A DNA stretch of 64,000 bases, taken from assembly GCA_050288425.1 (NCBI GenBank), contig JBNKDU010000136.1, forward strand, positions 1-64,000, read 5' to 3'. Below, in pieces: positions 1 to 8,612 of the stretch. The stretch is from JARRKU01 sp050288425 (lineage in GTDB: Bacteria; Desulfobacterota; Desulfobacteria; Desulfobacterales; Desulfosarcinaceae). The translations under genes and the position numbers were made by a program. Positions within the stretch are counted from its first letter, which is position 1. Every line of letters starts with the position of its first letter. The notes below the pieces were generated by a model. The model searched no databases. It was not told the DNA's origin and worked only from the letters and a program-made list of their open reading frames with translations.

Positions 1-183
1 TGTCCGGTTGGCCTGTTGGCCCATCGGGCGGTTGGTCCTTTGAGCGGTTTGTCCGGTTGGCCGGTTTATCTGCTTTGCCGGTGCGATGCGTATTTGCATT
101 GTTGTTCGGCATTGGGAATCATTGTCATGAAGAGAACCCCATCGCGCCCGGCTTCACCGGCCAACCGGCCAACCGGATAAACC
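1..183. repeat. GGTTGGCC-armed intergenic repeat, copy A
   Basis: A non-coding element just downstream of the glutamate synthase gene. The left part (about 1-70) holds degenerate tandem units of CCGGTTGGCC; the right part (about 156-178) holds the complementary form, CCGGCCAACCGG, so the arms could pair. Between them is a core of about 85 nt (GCGTAT, TGCATT, TTGTTCGG, GAATCAT). The same order of arm, core and arm occurs in the same orientation at 3240-3490. The element may extend beyond the left window edge. It could also act as a terminator-like structure for the minus-strand gltB genes. No protein is supported here. Confidence 0.7.
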
Positions 184-238
184 TCCCCTATTATTCATTT
201 TAAGATCATCTTCCCACGGCCGAAACACAACTGCCCAC

Positions 239-1873
239 CTAGACAACATATTTTATATTCAGCCGTTCGGCCGCGTGGTAGTCGCTGATGCCCAGGGCGT
301 CGGACATGCCGATGGGCAGGGCCGTGGAGCGGCCCAGGGGCGCCATGATCTTCTTCAGTTCGGTATCGAAGCTCAGGAAGGCATCCACCACCCGTTCGGC
401 CACCATGTCCACGTCCAGCCGGCGGTAGAGCCGCGGGTCCTGGGAGGTGATGCCCTTGGGGCACAACCCGATATTGCATATGTTGCAGCGGTCGGTTTCC
501 GATCCCAGGCAGCCGGCCGCGGCCTGCATGATGTACTTGCCGATCTGGACCCCGCTGGCGCCCAGCATGATCAGCGCGGCGGCATTGGCCGCCAGGTTGC
601 CGCTCTTGCCCACGCCGCCGCCGGCAAACAGGGGCACCTCGTTCTGTTTTCCCAGTCTGACCAGCGTCAGGTAGGCGTCGCGGATATTGGTGGCGATGGG
701 ATGGCCCATGTGGTTCATGGAGACGTTGTAGGCCGCGCCGGTCCCGCCGTCCTCGCCGTCGATGGCCAGGCCGGCGGCATAGGCGTTGCGGGTCAGGTTG
801 TTGAGCACGGCCATGGCCGTGGAGCTGCCGGAGATCTTGGGATAGACCGGCACCCGGAATCCCCAGGCCATGGACATGGACTGGATCATCTTGGCCACCG
901 ACTCCTCGATGGAGTACTGGGTCTGGTGGGTCGGCGGGCTGGGCAGGCTGACCCCGGTGGGGACGCCGCGGATGGCGGCGATGAGCTTGTTGACCTTGTG
1001 CCACATCAGCAGGCCCCCGTCGCCGGGTTTGGCGCCCTGGCCGTACTTGATCTCCACGGCACAGGGGTCTTCCTTCATTTCCGGCAGGGCGTGGATGATC
1101 TCGTCCCAGCCGAAGTAGCCGGAGGCGATCTGCAGGATCACGTATTTGAGAAACCGGCTGCGCAACAGCCGCGGGGGGCATCCGCCCTCGCCGGTGCAGA
1201 CGCGTACGGGCATGCCCAGCTCTTCGTTGAGATAGGCCACCCCCAACTGCAATCCTTCCCACATGTTGGGCGACAGGGCGCCGAAGGACATGGAGCCGAT
1301 GATCAGCGGATAGATTTCGCGCACCGGCGGCATCCAGCCGTTCTCCCGCAGGAATTTCAGGTTCTCCTCGGGGGGCAGGACGCGTCCCAGCAGGGTGCGC
1401 AGCTCGAATTCATGGCGGCCGGCGTCCAGGGCCGGATCGGTTAACATGGAGATGCGGATGAACTTGATCTGGTCCAGCAGTCCGCCCACGACGTTGCGCC
1501 GGCCGCCGCGCTTGCGGGGCTGTCCGCCGCGATCGATGTGATAGCGCAGCTTGTCGGCCTCATCGCCGTGGAGGGGCAGGATGGCGTCGTTGGGGCAGAC
1601 CAGGTTGCACATGGCGCAGCCCACGCAGGCATAGGCCGGGTCGGTTTTCTGCCGGATGCCCTGGTAGACCCGGTAGCTGTTGTCCGGGGGATCGGCGGGG
1701 TCGAGAGAGGTCTTGACCGTCCGTTTGCGAAACACGCCCAGTTCGATGGCATTCACGGGACAGACCGCGGTGCAGCGTCCGCAGAGGGTACATTTGTCCT
1801 TGCGCCATTCGATCTGCCACAGCAGGTCCTTGACACTCAGGGTAGAAGGGGTAGTGGGTCTGTCTGGGAGCAT
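239..1873 (-). CDS. Glutamate synthase, FMN/iron-sulfur subunit (archaeal-type GltB2)
   Basis: Predicted synthase core of a split glutamate synthase, which transfers glutamine amide nitrogen to 2-oxoglutarate in the cytoplasm. It has 544 residues. The first ~100 residues carry two ferredoxin motifs (CTLCGRCTAVCP and CVGCAMCNLVCP) for two [4Fe-4S] clusters. The rest is a GltS-type FMN barrel with GSMSFGALSP, and CNICNIGLCPKG near the C-terminus fits the [3Fe-4S] site. The ATG has AGGAG about 8 nt upstream and lies inside the end of the amidotransferase gene (37-bp overlap), so the two should be translationally coupled. In this family a third GXGXG subunit gene often follows; here the gene is followed by repeat A and the window edge, so its presence cannot be judged. 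The electron donor partner is also not visible. Confidence 0.9.
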   Translation of the reverse strand: MLPDRPTTPSTLSVKDLLWQIEWRKDKCTLCGRCTAVCPVNAIELGVFRKRTVKTSLDPADPPDNSYRVYQGIRQKTDPAYACVGCAMCNLVCPNDAILPLHGDEADKLRYHIDRGGQPRKRGGRRNVVGGLLDQIKFIRISMLTDPALDAGRHEFELRTLLGRVLPPEENLKFLRENGWMPPVREIYPLIIGSMSFGALSPNMWEGLQLGVAYLNEELGMPVRVCTGEGGCPPRLLRSRFLKYVILQIASGYFGWDEIIHALPEMKEDPCAVEIKYGQGAKPGDGGLLMWHKVNKLIAAIRGVPTGVSLPSPPTHQTQYSIEESVAKMIQSMSMAWGFRVPVYPKISGSSTAMAVLNNLTRNAYAAGLAIDGEDGGTGAAYNVSMNHMGHPIATNIRDAYLTLVRLGKQNEVPLFAGGGVGKSGNLAANAAALIMLGASGVQIGKYIMQAAAGCLGSETDRCNICNIGLCPKGITSQDPRLYRRLDVDMVAERVVDAFLSFDTELKKIMAPLGRSTALPIGMSDALGISDYHAAERLNIKYVV

Positions 1874-2967
1874 ATGTTGATCTCCTGGCGGTTCGGGCCG
1901 ACCACGGCCGTGTCCAGATGCATGGGTTGAAAATCCTTACTCTTGTCCCGATCGGGAATGGCGGCGTCCAGGCCGCAGATTTCCGAGGCGAAGACCCAGC
2001 GCCCGGGGCGGCCGCCCGCCACGCCGGGACGCAGTTTCTTGCGGTCCTGGACCATGAATACCGAGTGGTCGGGCATGCAGCCGATAACGCAATTGGGTCC
2101 GTCGATGATCAGCCGGCGGCAGGATTGCTTGATGTTGCGCAGCAGGTCGGCATTGGGATGGTCCTGCATGTCCGCATCCTGCAGGGGGGTGATCACGTGT
2201 TTGTAGCCCTCCAGTCCCAGCCCCAGCTGGGTGATGGTGTAGTGCAGGATGTGGGTGAAGACTTCGGAGTCGGACTGGTAGCCGGTGTAACCCCGCACGC
2301 CCCTGGACTGCAGATACTCCTTGATGGGAATGAAGGCGGTGTTCTCCCCGTTGGTCATGGTGGAAAATCCCTGCATGAAAAACGGGTGGCACGCGTACAG
2401 GTTGATGGCATAATTGGTGTTCTGGCGCCCCTGGGCCAGGATGACGCGCGCATAGAGCTCCTCGCGGTCCAGGTTCAGGTACTCGGCCACGGTGAGGGGA
2501 TCGCCGATCTCCTTGATCATGATCACGTCGGGCCAGAAGGAGTAGACGATCATGTCCTCCTTCTCTTCGCCCATGGCCCGCAGTTTCAGGCGGACATCGG
2601 TGAGGCCGACATAGCGCTCCTGCCGGCTGAGGCTCTCCCAATCCTCCGGGTATTCATAGGCCCGGATCAGGTAGGTATCGCGCTTGGGGATCCCCGGCGG
2701 GGCCTGCTTGGGTATCTTGATGGAGGTCTTGTACTTGGTCCGGAAACCGATATCCATCATGATATTGTCCAGGCGGCGCATCCCGTCCTTGGTGAAGATG
2801 CCGGATAAGATGGGGGCATCCTTCATCTCTTCGAAGGGACCGGACAGGTCGCGCAAGAACAGCCCGACACCGGATCCGTCATGCCCCTCCCGCATGGCGT
2901 CCATGGCGTCGATGGCCACCATGGGGGACACCGGCTCCTGACTCGAAATGGCGAACAATCGGCACAT
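1837..2967 (-). CDS. Glutamate synthase, class II glutamine amidotransferase subunit (GltB1)
   Basis: A 376-residue class II (Ntn) amidotransferase that should release ammonia from glutamine for the adjacent synthase subunit. The protein begins MCRLFAISS, so after Met removal Cys2 is the N-terminal nucleophile, as the family requires. Further class II features are the early GHDGSGVGLF stretch and the TNGENTAF segment. It is a stand-alone domain rather than the N-terminus of a fused GltB, which is the archaeal-type arrangement. The ATG follows AAGGAG. The gene is first in a two-gene minus-strand operon with a sigma-54-type promoter about 120 nt upstream, consistent with nitrogen control. The amidotransferase call is secure; the pairing with the downstream synthase rests on the overlap. 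Confidence 0.88.
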   Translation of the reverse strand: MCRLFAISSQEPVSPMVAIDAMDAMREGHDGSGVGLFLRDLSGPFEEMKDAPILSGIFTKDGMRRLDNIMMDIGFRTKYKTSIKIPKQAPPGIPKRDTYLIRAYEYPEDWESLSRQERYVGLTDVRLKLRAMGEEKEDMIVYSFWPDVIMIKEIGDPLTVAEYLNLDREELYARVILAQGRQNTNYAINLYACHPFFMQGFSTMTNGENTAFIPIKEYLQSRGVRGYTGYQSDSEVFTHILHYTITQLGLGLEGYKHVITPLQDADMQDHPNADLLRNIKQSCRRLIIDGPNCVIGCMPDHSVFMVQDRKKLRPGVAGGRPGRWVFASEICGLDAAIPDRDKSKDFQPMHLDTAVVGPNRQEINICSQTDPLPLLP

Positions 2968-3083
2968 GTTTCAATAAACTCCTTATTATGACGTTCCAGA
3001 GCCACCGACCGATTCCGTCGGCAAGGACAACTGCTCGGCTGGGCACATCCATATTTAATGGAAGCGGGGCGTTCAGTTGGGAG

Positions 3084-3099
3084 TGCAACGAACATGCCA
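3084..3099 (-). promoter_or_regulatory. Sigma-54 (-24/-12) promoter for gltB1-gltB2
   Basis: Read on the minus strand the site is TGGCATGTTCGTTGCA, which matches TGGCAC-N5-TTGCW at all but one of the key positions, with the required GG-N10-GC spacing. The transcription start would fall near 3073, leaving about 105 nt before the gltB1 ATG. Two further sites of the same type precede glnB and glnD in this window. No NtrC site was identified. Confidence 0.7.
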
Positions 3100-3173
3100 C
3101 CAACCCCGGCGGCTGAACTGATGTACATAGCAGGTAATCCGGTATTTGAGAAGCGCAAACTGGATCCCGGAAA

Positions 3174-3220
3174 ATGACAATATTGAAATAGGATTCGCGA
3201 ATTCGCGACAATATTGTCAT
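3174..3220. repeat. AT-rich inverted repeat in the gltB1-glnE intergenic region
   Basis: The 12-nt arms ATGACAATATTG (3174-3185) and CAATATTGTCAT (3209-3220) are exact reverse complements. Between them lies the separate 12-nt palindrome CGCGAATTCGCG (3196-3207). The site is about 75-120 nt upstream of the gltB1 sigma-54 promoter. It could be an operator or enhancer, but it does not resemble the usual NtrC site, so its role is unknown. Confidence 0.5.
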
Positions 3221-3239
3221 AAATATGGCCCTTAAAGGG

Positions 3240-3490
3240 CGGTTGGCCAGTTTGTCAGTTTGCCGGTTGGGCCGGTTGGGCCGGTTTGCCGGTTGGCCGG
3301 TTTGCCGGTTGGCCGGTTGGCCGGTTGGGCGGTTGGCCGGATCATCTGTCTTGCCGGGCGGGGCGTATATGCATTATTGTTCGGTACCGTGAATCATGGC
3401 CTTAAAAGAACACCCCATTTCACCTGGAGTAACCGGTCAACCGGTCAACCGGCTAACCGGATAACCGGATAACCGGCCTACGGGCCAACC
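3240..3490. repeat. GGTTGGCC-armed intergenic repeat, copy B
   Basis: Second copy of the element at 1-183. The left arm (about 3240-3342) is roughly ten degenerate units of CCGGTTGGCC/CCGGTTGGGC. The core (about 3343-3430) aligns with copy A through ATCTG, TTGCCGG, GCGTAT, TGCATT, TTGTTCGG and GAATCAT. The right arm (about 3431-3490) is the complementary AACCGGTCAACCGG/AACCGGATAACCGG series. The arms can fold on each other. The repeat number is larger than in copy A, suggesting microsatellite-like expansion. The element lies between the gltB promoter region and glnE; nothing in it appears to be coding. Confidence 0.75.
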
Positions 3491-3630
3491 GATCCCCAGC
3501 GTTGCGTGCCAAAAGCGACTTGGAATCACTCGGAGATGCGGGCCGCCCCTCTTGGTTCCTCTCGAATTATCTGATACTTGAAAGCCATCATTGCCCCGAG
3601 GCCTCGAGCCTTTGGCCACAGCAGGTGCCC

Positions 3631-6561
3631 ATGTCCCGATTGCCCGATGTCATCGCCCAGGAAGCCGGCCGGCGGTGGAACTCCTTCACGGAGGCCCTGA
3701 CCGCCCGCGGCCTGCAACCGCCGCCCGCGGGCCGGGCCGCGTCCGCCCTTCGGACCGGCTTCGCCTTGAGTCTCTACGTCGGCCGCCAGTGCATCCGCCG
3801 CCCCGAAATGGCCCTCGACCTGATCCACGGCGGCGACCTGGTGCGGCGGTACGCGCTTTCCGACTGGGAATCGGGGATTCGGCGTCACCTGCCCGGAGAT
3901 CTCCCCAAGGAAGGGGACGACCCCGCCGGCCTGCCGGACACCCTCGGCGAGAGCGGGTTCCATGAGGTGCTGCGCCGCTTCCGCCACCGCGAGATGGTGC
4001 GCATCGCGGTGCGCGACCTGGCGGGCCTGGCCGACCTTGCGGAGACCCTGGCCGACCTGTCGGCACTGGCCGACCAGTGCATCCGGCTGGCGCTGGACTT
4101 TCTCCATGGCCGCATGGCCCGGGATTGGGGCACGCCCGTGGATGGCCAGGGCCGGCCCCAGCGCCTGGTGGTCCTGGGCATGGGCAAGCTCGGCGCCCGG
4201 GAGCTCAACTTCTCCTCGGACGTAGACCTGGTTTTTGCCTATCCCTCGGAAGGCCGCACCGCCGACGGCATCCGCGCGACGTCCAACGAGGACTTCTTCG
4301 TCCGCCTGAGCCGCAAGCTGATCCAGGCCATCGGCGCCAATACCGACGACGGATTCGTGTTCCGGGTGGACACCCGCCTGCGGCCCTTCGGCGATGCCGG
4401 CCCCCTGGCCATGAGCTTCGACCGCATGGTGGACTATTACCAGGTCCATGGCCGCGAGTGGGAACGCTACGCCCTGATCAAGGCCCGGGTGGTCGCCGAC
4501 GATCCGCCGGCCGGCCGGCGCTTGCTCGCCGAACTCAAGCCGTTCGTCTTTCGACGCTACCTGGACTACAACACCTTCGACGCCCTCCGGGACATGAAGG
4601 GGCGCATCGCCGCCGAGGTGCGCACCAAGGGATTGCAGCACAACATCAAGCTCGGTCCGGGGGGTATCCGCGCTGTGGAGTTCTTCGGCCAGATGTTCCA
4701 GCTTCTGCGCGGCGGGGTGCAGCCCGAATTGCAGGCACGGCCCATCCTGACCATCCTCGCCCGCCTGGCGGACCGGGATCTGATTCCCGCCCGGACAGAA
4801 ACGGAATTGCGCGAGGCCTATATCTTCCTGCGCCGGACGGAGAACCGCATCCAGGCCCATGCCGACCGCCAGCGCCACGACCTGCCCACGGCGGAGGAAG
4901 AAAAAGCCGCCCTGGCGGCGGCCATGGGATTTGCCCATTGGCAGGCCTTTCTCGATGGATTGAATCGGCACCGGGCAAGGGTCCAGTTCCACTTCGATGC
5001 GTTGCTGAAAACCACGGACGACGAGGCCGCGCCGAGGCCGGAAACGGAACTGGAGGCGTTGAACCGGGCCTGGCGGCCCAATGTGCCCGAGGAGGAGGCC
5101 CGGGCCATCCTGCAGGAGGCCGGCTTCGGCGATCCGCCCAAGGCCCTGCAGCTCATCCGCGATCTGCGGGAAGACCGGGCCATCGGCGCCATGGGACCGG
5201 AGGGCATGGAACGGTTCCATCGCATCATGCCCCTGCTGCTCCGGGAAAGCGCGGGCGCCGATCGGCCCCAACTCGTGCTGGGCCGCCTCTTCGACCTGAT
5301 CAAATCGATCTGCCGGCGGACCGCCTATCTCTCCCTGCTCTGCGAATACCCGCACACCCTGGAAAACCTGGTGCGTCTGTTCGAGGCCAGTCCCTGGATC
5401 GCGGCCCTGCTCAACCGCCACCCGGTTCTGCTGGACGAGTTGCTGGACCCGCGCACCCTGTTCCGGCCGCCGAAAAGGCCCGAACTGGAGCGGGAGATCC
5501 GCGCGCGGCTGGACAATATTCCTTTCGAAGACCTGGAGCACCAGATGGAGGTGCTGCGCATCTTCAAACAGGTCAACCTGCTGCGCGTGGCCGCGTCGGA
5601 CATCACCGACGTGCTGCCGTTGATGAAAGTCAGCGACCATCTCACCGACCTGGCCGAAGTGGTTCTCGACCAGGTGGTGCAATTGTGCTGGCGCCACCTC
5701 ACCGAAAAGCACGGCGCGCCGGCCTGCCGGCTCGACGGGCGGCCCTGCGGCACCGGCTTCGCCGTCATCGCTTACGGCAAGCTGGGGGGGTGGGAACTGG
5801 GCTACCGCTCGGACCTCGACCTGGTATTCCTGCACGCCGCGGCACCCGGCCGGACCGCAGGCGGCGCCCGCCCCATCGACAATGCCCAGTTCTTCGCCCG
5901 GCTGGGCCAACGGGTATTGCACCTGCTCACCGCCCACACGCCGGCGGGGATCCTGTACGAGGCCGACATGCGCCTGCGTCCCAGCGGCGACTCGGGCATG
6001 CTGGTATGCCACATCAACGGATTCCGCGACTACCAGCGCAAAGAGGCCTGGACCTGGGAACACCAGGCCCTGATCCGCGCCCGGGCCATCATCGGCGACC
6101 GGACCCTGAAGGAGAAATTCGAGGGCATCCGCCTGGAGACGCTCTCGCTTCCCCGGAACGCCGCCAAACTGCGCGCCGAAGTCGTGGAGATGCGGGAAAA
6201 GCTGCGCCGGGCACAGAAGGACGAATCCGAAAAGGTCTTCGACATCAAACAGGGGCCCGGCGGCATCGTGGACATCGAGTTCCTGGTGCAATACCTGCTC
6301 CTGCGCCACACCCACCGCCACCCCGACATCGCCCGCTGGACCGACAATGTGCGCCAGTTACAGGCGCTTGCCGAGAACGGGATCATCGCTGCCGACGACG
6401 CCTTCGGCCTGCGCCGGGCCTACCTGGTCCTGCGGGCCATGGGCCACCGCCTCAATCTCAAGGGCCTGCCCGCCCACACGGCCGAAGACCGCTTCGGCGG
6501 CGCCCGGGCCTTCGTACGGCATTGCTGGAAAGAAATTTTGGAAGTTGAATCCTCTCCCTAG
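3631..6561 (+). CDS. glnE: Bifunctional glutamine synthetase adenylyltransferase/adenylyl-removing enzyme
   Basis: GlnE adjusts glutamine synthetase activity by attaching AMP to, or removing it from, a tyrosine of GlnA (the likely target is Tyr398 of the GlnA encoded at 38.5 kb), under PII and glutamine control. The protein has 976 residues, normal for the family. It contains two nucleotidyltransferase domains with the signature G-x-x-D-x-D: FSSDVDLVF near residue 192 (deadenylylase half) and YRSDLDLVF near residue 725 (adenylylase half), each preceded by LGMGKLG or YGKLGG. Both catalytic Asp pairs are intact. I chose the ATG at 3631 because it has AGCAGG 7-8 nt upstream and the protein then begins where GlnE homologs do; an in-frame extension to 3502 looks non-native. 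The gene stands alone behind repeat B. Confidence 0.93.
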   Translation: MSRLPDVIAQEAGRRWNSFTEALTARGLQPPPAGRAASALRTGFALSLYVGRQCIRRPEMALDLIHGGDLVRRYALSDWESGIRRHLPGDLPKEGDDPAGLPDTLGESGFHEVLRRFRHREMVRIAVRDLAGLADLAETLADLSALADQCIRLALDFLHGRMARDWGTPVDGQGRPQRLVVLGMGKLGARELNFSSDVDLVFAYPSEGRTADGIRATSNEDFFVRLSRKLIQAIGANTDDGFVFRVDTRLRPFGDAGPLAMSFDRMVDYYQVHGREWERYALIKARVVADDPPAGRRLLAELKPFVFRRYLDYNTFDALRDMKGRIAAEVRTKGLQHNIKLGPGGIRAVEFFGQMFQLLRGGVQPELQARPILTILARLADRDLIPARTETELREAYIFLRRTENRIQAHADRQRHDLPTAEEEKAALAAAMGFAHWQAFLDGLNRHRARVQFHFDALLKTTDDEAAPRPETELEALNRAWRPNVPEEEARAILQEAGFGDPPKALQLIRDLREDRAIGAMGPEGMERFHRIMPLLLRESAGADRPQLVLGRLFDLIKSICRRTAYLSLLCEYPHTLENLVRLFEASPWIAALLNRHPVLLDELLDPRTLFRPPKRPELEREIRARLDNIPFEDLEHQMEVLRIFKQVNLLRVAASDITDVLPLMKVSDHLTDLAEVVLDQVVQLCWRHLTEKHGAPACRLDGRPCGTGFAVIAYGKLGGWELGYRSDLDLVFLHAAAPGRTAGGARPIDNAQFFARLGQRVLHLLTAHTPAGILYEADMRLRPSGDSGMLVCHINGFRDYQRKEAWTWEHQALIRARAIIGDRTLKEKFEGIRLETLSLPRNAAKLRAEVVEMREKLRRAQKDESEKVFDIKQGPGGIVDIEFLVQYLLLRHTHRHPDIARWTDNVRQLQALAENGIIAADDAFGLRRAYLVLRAMGHRLNLKGLPAHTAEDRFGGARAFVRHCWKEILEVESSP

Positions 6562-6592
6562 GGTCGACCCCGTCGTTCCCGCCGCCGCATTG

Positions 6593-6621
6593 TTGACACA
6601 CAATTCAGATATTGCTATAAA
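6593..6621 (+). promoter_or_regulatory. Near-consensus sigma-70 promoter for the accessory operon
   Basis: TTGACA (6593-6598), a 17-nt spacer, then TATAAA (6616-6621). The -35 hexamer and the spacing match the housekeeping consensus exactly, and the -10 differs at one position. Transcription would start near 6628, about 145 nt before the first gene of the Trypco1-protease-MoxR-vWA operon. The surrounding DNA is markedly more AT-rich than its neighbours. This suggests substantial constitutive transcription rather than tight induction. Confidence 0.75.
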
Positions 6622-6773
6622 TTCAGATATAAAGCACATTTCTTCAATCCTGATTTTCTTACGACAAATCAATACCGTATCCTTGGCCGGACCGAAACGA
6701 AGTCGATTCCCGGAGATGTCCGGCAGCACAGATTGACGATCGGATTCAATGACAGCACAAGGAGGACCGGCCG

Positions 6774-7085
6774 ATGGCGACCAAACTCATCGAAACCGCC
6801 GATGGCATCCTGGTGGAAGTGGAAGTCCCCGACGACGAGGCCCTGCCGATTTCCGGCAAACTGGCGCATAAAGTCAATGCCGGCATAGAGCGAATCAAGC
6901 CGCTGCTCATCGGCATCAGCCGGCCCATTGCCGAGGCCTGGAAAGGCATGCGCGACGAGGTGGACATCGAGAAGGCCGAGGTGGAGATCGGGTTCAGCTT
7001 CGAAGGCCAAGGCAATTTGTATGTCGCCAAGACCAAGGCCGCGGCCCACCTGAACGTCAAACTGATCATCAAACCCCTCGCGTAA
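6774..7085 (+). CDS. Trypco1-like (CU044_2847 family) small protein
   Basis: A 103-residue soluble protein with no signal peptide or membrane segment. Its layout, an N-terminal strand-rich part (DGILVEVEVP), a helical middle around AHKVNAGIERIKPLL, and a C-terminal half with VEIGFSFEGQG and NVKLIIKP, resembles the trypsin-co-occurring domain 1 family as I remember it. That family is typically encoded next to trypsin-like proteases of biological conflict systems, and here the next gene, 2 nt away, is such a protease. Its biochemical role is unknown; it may be a substrate, adaptor or inhibitor of the protease. The ATG has AAGGAGG about 9 nt upstream. It is the first gene of a four-gene operon behind a strong promoter. 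Confidence 0.7.
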   Translation: MATKLIETADGILVEVEVPDDEALPISGKLAHKVNAGIERIKPLLIGISRPIAEAWKGMRDEVDIEKAEVEIGFSFEGQGNLYVAKTKAAAHLNVKLIIKPLA

Positions 7086-7087
7086 CC

Positions 7088-8581
7088 ATGCTCGACGCAC
7101 TGAATGCAGCGACCTTCCTGGTCACCAGCCGCAATCCCGGAAACGAAAGCTTCGGGACGGCCTTTCTCATCCATAAGGACCGACGATCCGCCACCTTCCT
7201 CACCGCCGCCCATGTGGTCGTCGACATGGGCGGCCCGGAGCGGGTCCTGGTGGAACACCGGCCGGTTCGCGTCGCCGCCATGGGGAGACCGGAGAGCGCA
7301 GAAGATATGGCCGTCCTGCAATGGGCGGCTGAACCGGATCCCTCCGGAACGGCGCCCGATGGGGACGCACCATGGTCCGGATGGCCGGCCGGCCTCCCGC
7401 TTCAAATGGAGATCATTCGGCAACCGTGCATCCCCATCCTCATCGTGGGGCAGAAGCCTTATGACACACAGAAGAAATTCAGGCTCGCGGCCCTCCATGG
7501 AGATTTGGGCCAATCCTGTCTCTATGACTCCAAGAAAGGATCCTGTCGCGTCAAAGGCTGGGAGCTGGCATTGGCGGAGGGCTCCTCGCTGGCGGAAGGT
7601 TTCAGCGGTGCCGCGGTAGTGGATGCCAACACGGGCAATGCAGTGGCCGTGGTGACCCACCTCCTGGGGCAGAGGGGGGGGCTTGCCATCTCCGTCGAGC
7701 AATTGAAAAGGCTTTGGCCTCACAGGCCCGAAGGCCTGGTGATACGACGCGGGGGGGTCCGTCTGAAACCCGGATTGCTGCCCCACCTCGCGGACCGTGA
7801 GCCGCAGATCGGCGCCATCGAGAAGCATATTGTCCTGGATCTTCCCGGCCCCAATGTCTGGGTGATCCATGGCGAGCAGAACGAATCCCTGGACAAATTC
7901 CTCGAATGCTTCCGGTGCCACCATATCCGCAGGTTGACCCCGAATGACGACAATTGCGCCAACCTGCATGCCGTGTACTTCAACTGGCCCCGGGCATGTG
8001 CTAGCTACGACGATTATCAGGCCCAGGTGATGCGTCAACTGCGCGAACGCTTGAAAATCGCGAACGCCAAGCCGGAGGAGCTGATGCTCGCGATCAACAA
8101 CTCCACCAACGCCCCCCTGCTCATCTGGTCACGGGTCGATTCAATCGTCTGGCAGGGTTACGGAGACAAGATCGTTCCATACCTGCTCCGCCTGTCCAGG
8201 AACTGGCCCCGGCGGGTCAGCGGCAAATTGATGATCATCTGTCTCCTGGTCAAGTATAGACGAACATCGCCCAAGGGAATCTTCAAACGCCTGGGTATGG
8301 GACGCGAGTCATTCGATAAGCATAACCGCAAAATGCGCCAATTCTTCGTCCAGCGGCAGGGCCGGCCGCAGCAGATGTCGGACGTCACCGGGCATATCCT
8401 GCCGGAGATGCAGGGCATCACCCAGATCGATGCGGAGAACTGGACGGAAGATCCTGAAATCAAGAACAAATGCGCCAACATGGATTTCATGCCGGCCATT
8501 CGCGAAATGTTCGCCGAATGCGAGGTGCTGCCCATGGCGATCTTCGCGGAAGGCATTCAGAAACTGATGGGCGTAAAATGA
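7088..8581 (+). CDS. Trypsin-like serine protease with C-terminal iSTAND-like domain
   Basis: A 497-residue protein with no signal peptide, so probably cytoplasmic. The N-terminal ~185 residues form a trypsin-like fold with His in TAAHVV (~42), Asp in EDMAVLQ (~73) and Ser in GFSGAAVV (~172). The Ser motif lacks the usual GxSGGP ending, but all three catalytic residues are present. From about residue 250 there is a region with a P-loop-like strand lacking the Lys/Ser motif (VWVIHGEQNES), then VYFNWP, LLIWSRVDSIV and LMIICLLVKY. This fits an inactive STAND NTPase (iSTAND) layout, by recollection rather than a search. In conflict systems such domains are thought to sense invaders and release the protease. 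The gene follows the Trypco1 gene by 2 nt with no clear ribosome-binding site, so it is probably translationally coupled. Confidence 0.75.
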   Translation: MLDALNAATFLVTSRNPGNESFGTAFLIHKDRRSATFLTAAHVVVDMGGPERVLVEHRPVRVAAMGRPESAEDMAVLQWAAEPDPSGTAPDGDAPWSGWPAGLPLQMEIIRQPCIPILIVGQKPYDTQKKFRLAALHGDLGQSCLYDSKKGSCRVKGWELALAEGSSLAEGFSGAAVVDANTGNAVAVVTHLLGQRGGLAISVEQLKRLWPHRPEGLVIRRGGVRLKPGLLPHLADREPQIGAIEKHIVLDLPGPNVWVIHGEQNESLDKFLECFRCHHIRRLTPNDDNCANLHAVYFNWPRACASYDDYQAQVMRQLRERLKIANAKPEELMLAINNSTNAPLLIWSRVDSIVWQGYGDKIVPYLLRLSRNWPRRVSGKLMIICLLVKYRRTSPKGIFKRLGMGRESFDKHNRKMRQFFVQRQGRPQQMSDVTGHILPEMQGITQIDAENWTEDPEIKNKCANMDFMPAIREMFAECEVLPMAIFAEGIQKLMGVK

Positions 8582-8612
8582 TAAAGGTTCGCGCAAACCA
8601 AAGGAGGCCCCG

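Noticed and set aside
3240..3490. CRISPR array, because of the regular GGTTGGCC units.
   Set aside because: The units are about 8-12 nt with no unique spacers between them, and the second half is the inverted complement of the first. It fits an inverted short-tandem-repeat element.
3526..6321. A 931-codon open frame on the minus strand opposite glnE.
   Set aside because: It is fully antisense to glnE, whose protein has clear conserved motifs. Long antisense frames are expected in DNA of this GC content with the codon bias seen.
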